DNA of 64,000 bases from positions 62,001 to 126,000 of the forward strand of contig CAYFOI010000001.1 of NCBI GenBank assembly GCA_964344725.1, written 5' to 3'. The position numbers and the translations under genes are program-made. The stretch is from CG2-30-44-17 sp964344725 (GTDB lineage Bacteria; Patescibacteriota; Gracilibacteria; UBA1369; UBA12470). Positions 56,303-64,000 of the stretch are shown one piece after another; within the stretch, counting starts at the first letter, position 1; every line of letters starts with the position of its first letter. The notes under the pieces are model-generated. The model was not told the origin of the DNA and searched no databases. It was given only the letters and a program-made list of their open reading frames with translations.

Positions 56303-56970
56303 TTTTGTTTTTTGAAATTTTTTGGTGCGATCATGACGACGAATTCTCCTTTAGCTTTAACCTTGTCTTTGACCTCCCCTGCAGTTCCTCTTATAAACTC
56401 TTCATAAACCTTGGTAAGCTCTCGCGCAACAACAATATACCGTTCCGGCATACGCTCCGCAATCTCAGAGAGGGTCTTAGCTATCCTATGAGGCGACTCA
56501 TAAAAAATCACTGTTCGTTCTTCATCCATCATGGAATCTAAGAGCTTCTTCCGACCTTTTTTAAGTGGCAAAAATCCAAGATACAGGAATTTATCAGTCG
56601 GTAGCCCAGAAGCTTGTAAAGCACAAAGAAAAGCACTCGCACCAGGTATAGGAATGACATCAATACCTTCGTCCCGAGCTTGTTTGATAAGTACAAAACC
56701 AGGATCAGAGATCCCAGGCGTTCCAGCATCAGAAATCAAAGCCACATCATCACCATCCCGTAGCCTATCCATAATTTTCTCAAGCTTTCCATGTCCAGAA
56801 TGAGAATGGAAACTATCCATAGGGGTCGCAATTTCATATTTCTTAAGCAAAATCCCAGAATGTCTCGTATCCTCAGCGACGATTAAGTCGACATCTCGCA
56901 AAACTTTAACAGCACGATACGTAATATCATCTAAATTCCCGATAGGTGTTGCAACTGTATAAAGCGTCAT
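56299..56970 (-). CDS. rsmI: 16S rRNA (cytidine-1402-2'-O)-methyltransferase
   Basis: The 223-residue protein shows TLYTVATPIGNLDDITYRAV, DLIVAEDTRHSGILLKKY, ALISDAGTPGISDPGFVLI and the C-terminal FYESPHRIAKTL, all RsmI hallmarks. It is shorter than E. coli RsmI (286) at the C-terminus, as often in small genomes. It overlaps tsaB and the pseudopilin gene by 4 bp each, so the three form one operon. Confidence 0.95.
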   Translation of the reverse strand: MTLYTVATPIGNLDDITYRAVKVLRDVDLIVAEDTRHSGILLKKYEIATPMDSFHSHSGHGKLEKIMDRLRDGDDVALISDAGTPGISDPGFVLIKQARDEGIDVIPIPGASAFLCALQASGLPTDKFLYLGFLPLKKGRKKLLDSMMDEERTVIFYESPHRIAKTLSEIAERMPERYIVVARELTKVYEEFIRGTAGEVKDKVKAKGEFVVMIAPKNFKKQK

Positions 56971-57380
56971 TTTTTAGGCATAGTAATATTAGGAGGCTTA
57001 TCATAGAACGGTTCAACCATATCACATTTCTCAAGTTCTTGAAGACTCAGACCCTTCACAAATTCTCCAAAACTTTCCTCGTCTCGCTCAGGAGTTTTCA
57101 TCGTATAAATAGGCACCTTAAGTAAAAACGCCAAAGTATTCACGATAGTAATGCCAACGCGCAAAGCGGTAAAACGCCCAGGCCCCTTGAAAACAAAAAG
57201 CTCATCAATATCTTGGAAATTAAGCTTGAGCTCCGCAAAAGTATCTCTCAAATATGGAAGTATGCGATCACTCTCATTCGCATCTGCCTCCCACGAATCT
57301 TCTTTCAAAACCTTGTCATCACGCAAAATAGCGATTTCCGTAGTCGAGGTTGCCGTATTGATTGCTAATAAAATACTCAT
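56967..57380 (-). CDS. tsaB: TsaB, short form
   Basis: The 137-residue protein begins SILLAINTATSTTEIAILRD and has the motif FKGPGRFTALRVGITIVNTL, which is conserved in TsaB. Usual TsaB is about 220-230 residues. The C-terminal lobe is largely missing, and the chain ends in a basic NITMPKK. It supports TsaD in t6A synthesis. It overlaps rsmI by 4 bp. Confidence 0.88.
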   Translation of the reverse strand: MSILLAINTATSTTEIAILRDDKVLKEDSWEADANESDRILPYLRDTFAELKLNFQDIDELFVFKGPGRFTALRVGITIVNTLAFLLKVPIYTMKTPERDEESFGEFVKGLSLQELEKCDMVEPFYDKPPNITMPKK

Positions 57381-57450
57381 CGCAAAAGATGGTAAGTTAT
57401 TTAAGCAATAACATCAACTCAACCACCCCAACACTCCAAGTTTCAAATTC

Positions 57451-57702
57451 CTAGTTCCTAGTTTCTAGTTTCTTCTTCAAAAGCTCACTCCTCCTCTGCT
57501 CCAACTTAGAAGTCAGCTCTCTAAGGTGATGAATCAGTTTATCCAAAACTTTTAAATTATCCCAATATTTACCTCGAGAAAGCACGCCATTAATTTTCTC
57601 AATACATCCCATAATAGACCTTTCGATGAATCCCCCTGCCAAAGGCATTATGTTAAACGTTACATCGACGCAGTCCTTATTTTCGCAAGGGAGTTTCTTC
57701 AT
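57451..57702 (-). CDS. Small hypothetical protein
   Basis: The 83-residue protein has two close Cys (PCENKDC) near the N-terminus and a long charged C-terminal helix (WDNLKVLDKLIHHLRELTSK and following). It overlaps the large amidase gene by 4 bp, suggesting co-translation. Family not recognised. Its end is formed by a CTAGTTTCTAG tract, which supplies the stop. Confidence 0.6.
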   Translation of the reverse strand: MKKLPCENKDCVDVTFNIMPLAGGFIERSIMGCIEKINGVLSRGKYWDNLKVLDKLIHHLRELTSKLEQRRSELLKKKLETRN

Positions 57703-60700
57703 AGATCTGTTATATGTTTGATTTCTACATCAGTGTAATAGTATTCAATGATTTCGTCATAACTGCTGCCATCCTCAGCCGCAGCCTCAGCTCCACATCC
57801 GCTAAGCCCGACTCCATGTCCACTGAACTCACTCGCATCACAAAGAGAATCAGCAACAGGGACTAGCCAAGGTGTATCAGTCCAACCCCAAACTTCCTCA
57901 GCACTCTTTGTATAAGTTCCATCTGTGCTGTTGAAGTAAGGCGTCTTCACAAGATTTCCATCATAAGTTACGACCAAACCTTCTGTGTCCCCAGCAGCCT
58001 CGGCCATATTTGGAGATCTCGCTTCGTAACCATATCCAAGATATTTTTGACAGTAATCAGGATCATCATTCAGGTGATATGGGAAACCAGGAAACTTCTC
58101 ATCCTCATAAATGTAATAAAGCGCGTAAGTCCTTGCCAAGACCGCCATGGTTTTGAGCTTCTCCTCAGGATCGCTGTTCGAAACCTCAGCAACACCTTTT
58201 ACATAATCTTCAAGCGGCAGCTCATTAATCACAACAATCTCGCCATCAATCTCTCTGATCTCAATATTTCCGCGGTAACGATTGTCATTGAGTGACTCAT
58301 CCCAAGCAGGACGATTTTCAAAATCCTCAATTTCCATAATAACGTCATCGTCATCCGGAACGAAAACAGGATAAGAATCAAGAACCCACGCATGAGTGCC
58401 AGATCTTGCCTGGAAATATGTACCGTCAAAACTAACATCAACACTGTCATCTTCAGTAAACTCGCTAACCAAATCGTCGTCATCATACATAGCAAAATCA
58501 CCATCAGCAGTGATCGAAGGCTCATCACCATCATAGCTTAAGGCAACTCGCACATCCGGATCAGCATAATCACCTGCAGTTCCAGGTACTACAGAGAACT
58601 CATAATAAAAACTTCCTTGATACAAATTGCGACCATTTACACGTGGCTTAATATAAATTTTATAATCTCCTACCTCGTCAGGCGCTGTAACAGTGAACTT
58701 TATCTTGCCGGTTTCACCAGGTTCAACAGAGCTCTCAACCAAATATTCGCTCTTCACTCCAATCTCCGTATATTTGATAAATCCAACAGTCAAATTATCA
58801 TCAGTCCAAGTCTGATAGCCGGTATTAAGAAGCTCAAGAAAGACTTCTTCCTGCTCACCAGGATAAAACTCATCCTTGTCACTCTTGTCACTGAACTCAG
58901 CTTGCTGGGAATTGTTATATACGAGAACTTCAAACGAAGTATCGTCATCGGTTTCTCCAGCTCCGATATCTCCGAATGACAAAGTGAACTCCTCTAAATA
59001 ATTATCAGCCTCTGTCGATCCTTCGATAGTGAATTCAAAAGTTGCTGTCTCGCCAGGCTCAACTTCGCTTTCACTCATAAGAATCTCATCGAAGAACATT
59101 GTACCCTCAAGAGTAGCCGGATAATCACCAGTATTACTCCAAACTATATTTCCAGTATTTTTAAGTTCAACAATGACGTCCATTTCATCGCCACTCTCAA
59201 GCCTGCTACTTCCCAAATCAATATCAGAAACCTCATAACTCAAATCAGGAAACTCAACATAAACAGGCAAGCTCATGTAATTCGAAGTCTTCTTATATCC
59301 ATTAAAAATCGGCGTTATATCAAAACTCACAAAACCACCGACAATAGTAGAATCCAAAGTTACATCAAAAGTCGCAGTTTCACCAGGGCTAACTTCGTCC
59401 TCATTCATAGGCGCAATGCCAGTATTGTCAGTCTTGTTAATGTCTACAACAGAATCCGCATCAACATCGGTATTCGACGTCAAATAGGTATCACTATCCC
59501 AAGTTTCAGTACCAACATTTTCAATCTCAAAAGTAACAGCCACAGAATCCTCAGGCGTCATATAGATAGGTTCCCAATCTGAAACAGTTTGATATGCATA
59601 CTCATCATCGTCGTCATAAGAATAAGAAACGTAAGATGCACCAACAGCAGATTCTATATCCGGTAGCATATTGTAAATATACTCACCAGGACAAAGCGTA
59701 GCACCAACATCTCTATGACCAAGTAAGTTAGGGATAACTTCACCCCTAAACATCGAATTAGCTTCCACATCTATATTATGCTCATCAGAAAGCTCTTCAA
59801 TTAAAGCCATCAAGCTAACAAGAGCCTCGTAAGTAAGTGGCTCATTCTCAAAATTACCAAGCATAGCTATGCCAACCGAACCAACGTTATATCCAGCAGC
59901 ATGTCCTCCAACAACCCCTTCGCCACCATAACGTCCTTCGTAAATATTCCCATATTGATCGATAATGTAGTTATATCCGATATCCCCCCAACCACGGGTT
60001 ATAGCGTGATAATAATAAATAGCACGAATTGCAGCTTCAGGATCATCCAAATTAGAAGTTGTAGCTGTATGATGAATGATAATCTTGTCTACATCTTCAG
60101 GATATTCAAGCGCCCATGACAGCTTCTCTCCTCCTTCATGAGTCACGATATCCTCAATAGCAAGTTCTTCATCATAAAGCCCTTCCCAAAGCTCACTCTC
60201 AATAGCCGAAGAAAGCCCATCATCATCTTCGAGCTCCTCTTCATCTCCATCAAAAAAACGGTAATCCTCATCAGCTCCCCATTCACTACGGGAGATAATA
60301 TCCACATCACCAGAATTGAACTCAAGTTTATTTAAATCAAAAGACAAAGGCGACCGAGTAGTCGCCAAAGTAGAATCTATATATTGGAACTCAATATCTG
60401 CGAGATAAGGAGTCGCGTATCCGTCCTCTGAATGCATCACAACCTTATACTGAAAAGCATTCGAAGTGTCTGTCATAATAAAACTATAAGCTGTACCAAA
60501 AGAATCCCCCTTATCTTCAGGATCTTTCTCGAGCTCCTGCCAATCTGTCCATTCGCTATCTTGCGAAAACCTTATGTAAAGCTCACTCGAAGTGCCGCCT
60601 GGAACCTCTTCGTACCACTCCAGACCTACAGCATTAAAATCAAAATCTCCATAAAACTCTTCTGAAATAAAGACCTTATCAAGCTGATATTTCGAAGCAT

Positions 60701-60860
60701 AATCCTCCAAAGAAGCTGTTACCTCGTGATCTAGAGACAGCTCAATATCATCATAAATATAACCGACCTTAATGTCCTGGGACGGCTCTGAATAGGTAAG
60801 AGTGTATCCAAACAACGCAGTTATAAGTGCAACGATTAGAGCGCTAGCAATTTTTTTCAT
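57699..60860 (-). CDS. Large exported amidase-SpoIID fusion protein
   Basis: This 1053-residue protein has a signal peptide (about 1-22). A PGRP/amidase_2 domain follows (about 195-405), with DIISRSEWGADE, IIIHHTATTSNL, GDIGYNYIIDQYGNIYEGR and LGHRDVGATLCPG; its zinc ligands HH...H...C are all present. Then come three to four Ig-like CARDB/NEW1-type repeats (about 420-790; ESGDEMDVIVELKNTGNIVW style). A SpoIID/LytB domain ends it (about 885-1045; INELPLEDYVKGVAEV, KTMAVLARTYALYY, YFNSTDGTYTKSAEEVWG, GHGVGLSGCGAEAAA). One chain therefore has an amidase and a lytic-transglycosylase-like domain that could both cut peptidoglycan. It may act in division or envelope turnover. Confidence 0.9.
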   Translation of the reverse strand: MKKIASALIVALITALFGYTLTYSEPSQDIKVGYIYDDIELSLDHEVTASLEDYASKYQLDKVFISEEFYGDFDFNAVGLEWYEEVPGGTSSELYIRFSQDSEWTDWQELEKDPEDKGDSFGTAYSFIMTDTSNAFQYKVVMHSEDGYATPYLADIEFQYIDSTLATTRSPLSFDLNKLEFNSGDVDIISRSEWGADEDYRFFDGDEEELEDDDGLSSAIESELWEGLYDEELAIEDIVTHEGGEKLSWALEYPEDVDKIIIHHTATTSNLDDPEAAIRAIYYYHAITRGWGDIGYNYIIDQYGNIYEGRYGGEGVVGGHAAGYNVGSVGIAMLGNFENEPLTYEALVSLMALIEELSDEHNIDVEANSMFRGEVIPNLLGHRDVGATLCPGEYIYNMLPDIESAVGASYVSYSYDDDDEYAYQTVSDWEPIYMTPEDSVAVTFEIENVGTETWDSDTYLTSNTDVDADSVVDINKTDNTGIAPMNEDEVSPGETATFDVTLDSTIVGGFVSFDITPIFNGYKKTSNYMSLPVYVEFPDLSYEVSDIDLGSSRLESGDEMDVIVELKNTGNIVWSNTGDYPATLEGTMFFDEILMSESEVEPGETATFEFTIEGSTEADNYLEEFTLSFGDIGAGETDDDTSFEVLVYNNSQQAEFSDKSDKDEFYPGEQEEVFLELLNTGYQTWTDDNLTVGFIKYTEIGVKSEYLVESSVEPGETGKIKFTVTAPDEVGDYKIYIKPRVNGRNLYQGSFYYEFSVVPGTAGDYADPDVRVALSYDGDEPSITADGDFAMYDDDDLVSEFTEDDSVDVSFDGTYFQARSGTHAWVLDSYPVFVPDDDDVIMEIEDFENRPAWDESLNDNRYRGNIEIREIDGEIVVINELPLEDYVKGVAEVSNSDPEEKLKTMAVLARTYALYYIYEDEKFPGFPYHLNDDPDYCQKYLGYGYEARSPNMAEAAGDTEGLVVTYDGNLVKTPYFNSTDGTYTKSAEEVWGWTDTPWLVPVADSLCDASEFSGHGVGLSGCGAEAAAEDGSSYDEIIEYYYTDVEIKHITDL

Positions 60861-61008
60861 ATTTGGAGGGAGTTTTATTTAAATTCATGTTCAGTAAATT
60901 ATAACATATTTCAGGAGAAGATGGTACGATGTTGATGTTGACAAAAGAGACGGAAAGGTCCGTTTAAATATTCGAAAATCTTAATAAAAACGGAATAAAT
61001 ACAGTTAT

Positions 61009-61059
61009 GAATTAGCACTCGCTACATTCGCTTGCTAATTCAAAATGTTGTGATAGAAT
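61009..61059 (+). promoter_or_regulatory. Promoter of trxA with overlapping inverted repeat
   Basis: TTGCTA (61032-61037) and TAGAAT (61054-61059) are separated by 16 bp. GAATTAGCA (61009-61017) and TGCTAATTC (61033-61041) are a perfect 9-bp inverted repeat whose right arm covers the -35 box. Confidence 0.6.
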
Positions 61060-61097
61060 GGGGCCGATTTTGAAAAATACTTAACCAAAAACACACA

Positions 61098-61412
61098 ATG
61101 GCACAAGTTTTCACAGATCAAGATTTCGAAGCAGAAGTTTTGAAAGCTGATGGTCTCGTACTCATAGACTTTTTTGCAGAATGGTGCGGTCCTTGTAAAA
61201 TGCTAGCTCCAATTATTGATGAGCTCGCAAGCTCTGCAGAAGGAGTTAAAATAGGCAAGGTTGACGTAGACAATGCACCAGAAACAGCAAGAAAATATGG
61301 AGTTATGAGCATACCGACACTTCTTTTCTTCAAAAGCGGAGAAGTTGTTGAACAAATGGTTGGAATGAAATCAAAAGAAGACCTAGAAGCAAAGATCGCT
61401 GAGCTAAAATAA
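61098..61412 (+). CDS. trxA: Thioredoxin
   Basis: The 104-residue protein has the canonical active site WCGPC (in LIDFFAEWCGPCKMLAPIID) and the cis-Pro segment VMSIPTLLFFKSGE. It is a cytoplasmic disulfide reductase. Length is normal. An own promoter with a possible operator lies upstream. Confidence 0.97.
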   Translation: MAQVFTDQDFEAEVLKADGLVLIDFFAEWCGPCKMLAPIIDELASSAEGVKIGKVDVDNAPETARKYGVMSIPTLLFFKSGEVVEQMVGMKSKEDLEAKIAELK

Positions 61413-61439
61413 TCAATAATCTTTGAAGCGATCTTGCGA

Positions 61440-62075
61440 TTAGTCACGGGAGCTGAAAAGATTCACGGATTTCGATTCAATACGTTTTAAATTCGCCTCT
61501 GTTTTAGGGGCGAATTTTATATATTTACCGCAAAAAGTACAGTCGACACGAATAGGTGATTCATCGGATTTTTGGCTTAAGATGCCGGGCGTCTCCTTCT
61601 GACACTTCTCACAAAAAAAACTACTACTACCACTACCGCTATCAACTACAACACTACTACTACTGTTACAACAACTACTACTCATCTCCTGCGCAAGCCG
61701 ATCACACTCATTATTGTATTTATTCTTTGCATGACCTTTTACCCATTCCCATTTAATCGTAAGTCCCTCTGTAACTTCCCCAAGCTGAGCCCATAGATCG
61801 GTATTTTTTTTGGTCTTCCAGCCTTCATTCATAGTTTTGATTATCAGATCAGAATCACTCCTAACCAAAACAGCTGGAATATCTTTTTTGAAATTCTCAC
61901 GCACCCACTCAAAAGCTTTGATAACAGCAAGAAGCTCCATCCGATTATTAGTCGTATTAGGCTCACTACCAAAAAGTTTATGAGTCTTGCGGTCATACAT
62001 AACAAGAGCGGCCCAACCTCCAGGGCCTGGATTGCCTTTGCTGCTGCCGTCCGTATAGATAGTGATTTTTTTCAT
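61440..62075 (-). CDS. rnhA: Ribonuclease HI with Ser-rich linker and zinc-ribbon-like C-terminus
   Basis: The first 130 residues are RNase HI, with ITIYTDGSSKGNPGPGGWAA (catalytic Asp), NRMELLAVIKAFEW (Glu), VRSDSDLIIKTM (Asp) and KWEWVKGHAKNKYNNECDRLA (the last Asp). A Ser-rich linker follows (SSSCCNSSSSVVVDSGSGSS). It is encoded by a TACTAC-type tract like those found between genes. The C-terminal 50 residues have CxxC pairs (FFCEKCQKE and VDCTFCGKY), likely a zinc ribbon. Zinc-bearing C-termini are not usual in RNase HI. Confidence 0.92.
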   Translation of the reverse strand: MKKITIYTDGSSKGNPGPGGWAALVMYDRKTHKLFGSEPNTTNNRMELLAVIKAFEWVRENFKKDIPAVLVRSDSDLIIKTMNEGWKTKKNTDLWAQLGEVTEGLTIKWEWVKGHAKNKYNNECDRLAQEMSSSCCNSSSSVVVDSGSGSSSFFCEKCQKETPGILSQKSDESPIRVDCTFCGKYIKFAPKTEANLKRIESKSVNLFSSRD

Positions 62076-62125
62076 ACAAAAACCACTTTAAAAGGCAAAA
62101 CCTCGAACGTCAATCAGTTTGGATG

Positions 62126-62515
62126 TTAAATTCCAGTATCTTCATCGCAAATCGGGGTACCATCTTGTCTAGTACACCAATCGTAATCAATAGTACATCC
62201 ATCTGGTGCGCTAAAGAAAGTTTCATTTAAATATTCTTCCAATTTAGGTCTGGTCCACTCATGACAATGAAGTTCTTGCATCGCAATCACGCGCCCATAA
62301 CCGACATCACGTTGATCGCAAGAAGCTTCTGAATAACAGGTCAAATTTCCCTGAGGATGTTCTTCGCAATAATCAGCAACAGTAGGAGCAGCAGTAGCAG
62401 GATCAAGATTGCAATATTGCTCTCCCTGAGGAGACGCGCATCCCAACGCAAGAACAGCAGATAGAAGAACCGCGTGGCTAGAATTAGAAAGAGTAGGATT
62501 AGAACGTGGAGGCAT
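62126..62515 (-). CDS. Cys-rich putative lipoprotein
   Basis: The 129-residue protein has a signal-like N-terminus with lipobox LALGC (Cys about 26). The mature part has eight or more Cys (YCNLD, DYCEEH, LTCYSEASCDQ, LHCHEWT, DGCTIDYDWC), so disulfide bonds are likely. Family not recognised. It is one of several Cys-rich exported proteins in the window. Confidence 0.65.
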   Translation of the reverse strand: MPPRSNPTLSNSSHAVLLSAVLALGCASPQGEQYCNLDPATAAPTVADYCEEHPQGNLTCYSEASCDQRDVGYGRVIAMQELHCHEWTRPKLEEYLNETFFSAPDGCTIDYDWCTRQDGTPICDEDTGI

Positions 62516-62623
62516 AACAAAATAAGGTTAACAAAATGGGAAATAATGATGACATAATTAATAAGATTAAACAAAAAACACATGCTGGCGCAACAAGATA
62601 TTAAAGGCTACAATCTATCGCGT

Positions 62624-63502
62624 ATGGATTACAACGAAAAAATCAAACAAGAAGGTGAGTTTTGGGATCGGGAAGCTAATGAGCTGAAGTCTCGTGGGTT
62701 TGATTTCAAATCTCGAAAAAATTTCCGCACACATTCTACAATATCGATTTGGGAAGATTCGTTCCTGGAAGATCTCATTAGAGGGCCTTATAAAAATGAG
62801 ATAATAAAGCTAGCGGTAGAGACAGGCGGTCCAACATTAGAACTAGGATGTGGTACTGGCTGGCTGACCCGTGAAATTGCAAAAAAGGGAATCGAAGCAG
62901 AAGGTTACGACGTAGCAGAAGAAAACATCAAAATGGCATCCGAATTCGCAAAAAACTTATCAGCGAAATTTGCCGTCAAAGACCTCAATTTCGCAGAATT
63001 TCCTGAAAATAAATTCGGTGCAGTTGTCGTATGGGACTCTCTGCATCATTTCGCTGAGCTTGAGCGAATCTGTAAAGAAATCAAAAAAACCCTAAAGCCA
63101 AATGGCTATTTCTTGATCTGGGATCATATAGAACTCCAAGGGATTCGCGGTGCTCTAAGTAAAATACTAGCCTTGTTCTTTTACCTTTTACTTCCGACGG
63201 AAGAACGTCTTGGCAAGAAACTCAAATACACCTGGAACAAATTACGTGGGAAAAAGACAGGAGACGAATCCCCATTCGAAGATGTCGCAAGCGCATCTCT
63301 TGAACAGACAGTAGAAAAAAACTTCAAAGTCGAGCACAAATCGTATCCGATAACTTTCATTCGCTTTTTTATAGCAAGAATTAGACCGAAAATTCCAGCC
63401 TATGAATTAATAATCAAATTTTTGGTGAACCTCGACAAACTGCTTGGTAAAATAAGACTGCTCAAAGGCGAATATGTATTTATGATCTGTAAAAATGACT
63501 AA
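62624..63502 (+). CDS. Class I SAM-dependent methyltransferase
   Basis: The 292-residue protein has motif I PTLELGCGTGWLTREIAKKG, motif II EGYDVAEENIKMA, and a region like VVVWDSLHHFAELERICKEI with the following LKPNGYFLIWDH. These fit the UbiE/small-molecule group. The start at 62624 (MDYNEKIKQEGEFWDREANE) is preferred to 62582 because an -10-like TACAAT is at about 62610 and would leave a short leader. The C-terminal half has hydrophobic segments. It overlaps the next gene by 8 bp, so it likely acts on a glycan or lipid with it. Confidence 0.85.
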   Translation: MDYNEKIKQEGEFWDREANELKSRGFDFKSRKNFRTHSTISIWEDSFLEDLIRGPYKNEIIKLAVETGGPTLELGCGTGWLTREIAKKGIEAEGYDVAEENIKMASEFAKNLSAKFAVKDLNFAEFPENKFGAVVVWDSLHHFAELERICKEIKKTLKPNGYFLIWDHIELQGIRGALSKILALFFYLLLPTEERLGKKLKYTWNKLRGKKTGDESPFEDVASASLEQTVEKNFKVEHKSYPITFIRFFIARIRPKIPAYELIIKFLVNLDKLLGKIRLLKGEYVFMICKND

Positions 63503-64000
63503 AGCTTTAATCTTTGGAAATTACGGTGCAAAAAACTTCGGCGACGAACTCGTGCTGAGAGGGATTTTGAACATAATCAAGGATAAAAAATACGATATCC
63601 GAGTTCTTTCTAGTGACCCAAAAGAAACAAAAAAACTGCATAACGTAAAATCCGGATGGGTCTTCCCAACAGGTTTGAAATCGCTACTAAGAGGTCGTAT
63701 TTTCCGAACGCTCAAATACTATTGGCAAGCGGACATCATTATATTCGGTGGCGGAACATTATTCACAAACGAAGAACCTAGAACAATATGGATTTCGGGC
63801 ATACAAATCCTTCCAGCGATACTAATGAGAAAAAAAATAGTATGTTTCCGCCAAGGCGTAGGCCCGATAAAACACAAACGCATAATAAGATGGATCTTCA
63901 ATAGATTTGCAGAAATAACTGTTCGTGATAAAGAATCCAAAAAACACCTCAGAGAAATCGGAGTTAAAAAAGAAATTCATGTAGAAGAAGATCCTGCATT
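63495..64000 (+). CDS. csaB: Polysaccharide pyruvyl transferase, N-terminal part (cut by window edge)
   Basis: The frame starts at an ATG at 63495 and runs off the right edge (168 codons seen). MTKALIFGNYGAKNFGDELV, DIIIFGGGTLFTNEE and VCFRQGVGPI match CsaB/WcaK-type pyruvyl transferases. CsaB adds ketal pyruvate to the cell-wall polymer that binds SLH domains, and an SLH protein is encoded at 15641-16969. It is coupled to the upstream methyltransferase gene by an 8-bp overlap. Confidence 0.85.
   Translation, partial: MTKALIFGNYGAKNFGDELVLRGILNIIKDKKYDIRVLSSDPKETKKLHNVKSGWVFPTGLKSLLRGRIFRTLKYYWQADIIIFGGGTLFTNEEPRTIWISGIQILPAILMRKKIVCFRQGVGPIKHKRIIRWIFNRFAEITVRDKESKKHLREIGVKKEIHVEEDPA

Noticed and set aside
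1..64000. UGA decoded as glycine, as in Gracilibacteria
   Set aside because: Many genes end in TGA with natural lengths (thrC, ilvN, the SdpI-like gene, both toxin-antitoxin genes), and conserved genes do not need UGA read-through.

Overview
The window looks like a chromosomal segment from a small-genome member of the Candidate Phyla Radiation (Patescibacteria), most like the Peregrinibacteria. This placement is inference from gene content and style, since no rRNA gene is present. Supporting points are many short secreted or lipoprotein-like orphan genes, a type IV pilus locus, single-domain versions of normally larger enzymes, acidic Ser/Glu/Asp-rich tails, and about 60 tightly packed genes. 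UGA serves as a normal stop (for example at the ends of thrC, ilvN, the SdpI-like gene and both toxin-antitoxin genes), which argues against the UGA-glycine code of Gracilibacteria and Absconditabacteria. None of the starts I inspected has a convincing Shine-Dalgarno sequence, and some promoters lie so close to the start codon that the mRNA should be almost leaderless.

Layout. 1-7.6 kb (minus strand): a cut secreted protein, a type IV pilus operon (PilN-like, PilO-like, PilB, PilC, pilin), then rplL and rplJ behind a long leader with an intrinsic terminator. 7.9-31 kb: housekeeping genes on both strands (miaA, mazG, recJ, nrnA-like, yebC, malic enzyme, hisS, tsaD, cca, rlmH, an RNA m5U methyltransferase, a beta-CASP nuclease) mixed with envelope proteins (SLH protein, bactofilin-like protein, CapA, SdpI-like) and orphan genes. 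31.1-39 kb (plus strand): a branched-chain amino acid locus, the most interesting part. 39-48 kb: antiporter, Fic protein, tRNA-Gly, cysteine desulfidase-like protein, pnp and rpsO. 48-64 kb: an Asp/Cys-rich lipoprotein candidate, CorA, membrane proteins, leuS, a RelB/RelE-type toxin-antitoxin pair, a pseudopilin, rsmI, tsaB, a large amidase-SpoIID protein, trxA, rnhA, a methyltransferase and a cut polysaccharide pyruvyl transferase gene.

The branched-chain locus reads as a unit. A strong promoter leads almost directly into a 19-residue peptide rich in Ile and Leu codons. Its stop codon sits inside one arm of a perfect 10-bp helix that interlocks with an intrinsic terminator, the arrangement expected of ribosome-mediated attenuation. 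Downstream come a threonine-synthase-type enzyme fused to the C-terminal regulatory domain of 2-isopropylmalate synthase, then ilvD, ilvB, ilvN, ridA and ilvC with overlapping or short junctions. The N-termini of IlvD and IlvB both carry the same 68-bp in-frame palindromic insert (62 of 68 bases identical). One stem pair differs by a compensatory change, and in ilvD the insert is flanked by an 8-bp direct repeat. This resembles the palindromic elements of Rickettsia, which also insert into reading frames.

Intergenic DNA is unusually structured. There are a REP-like hairpin family with covarying stems, palindromic TCTAGAATTC tracts, TACTAC/GTAGTA tracts that fold back around a GCGC hairpin, a 21-bp-period minisatellite, and a 15-bp minisatellite that occurs both in coding tails and between genes. 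No CRISPR array, IS transposase, rRNA operon or prophage was seen.
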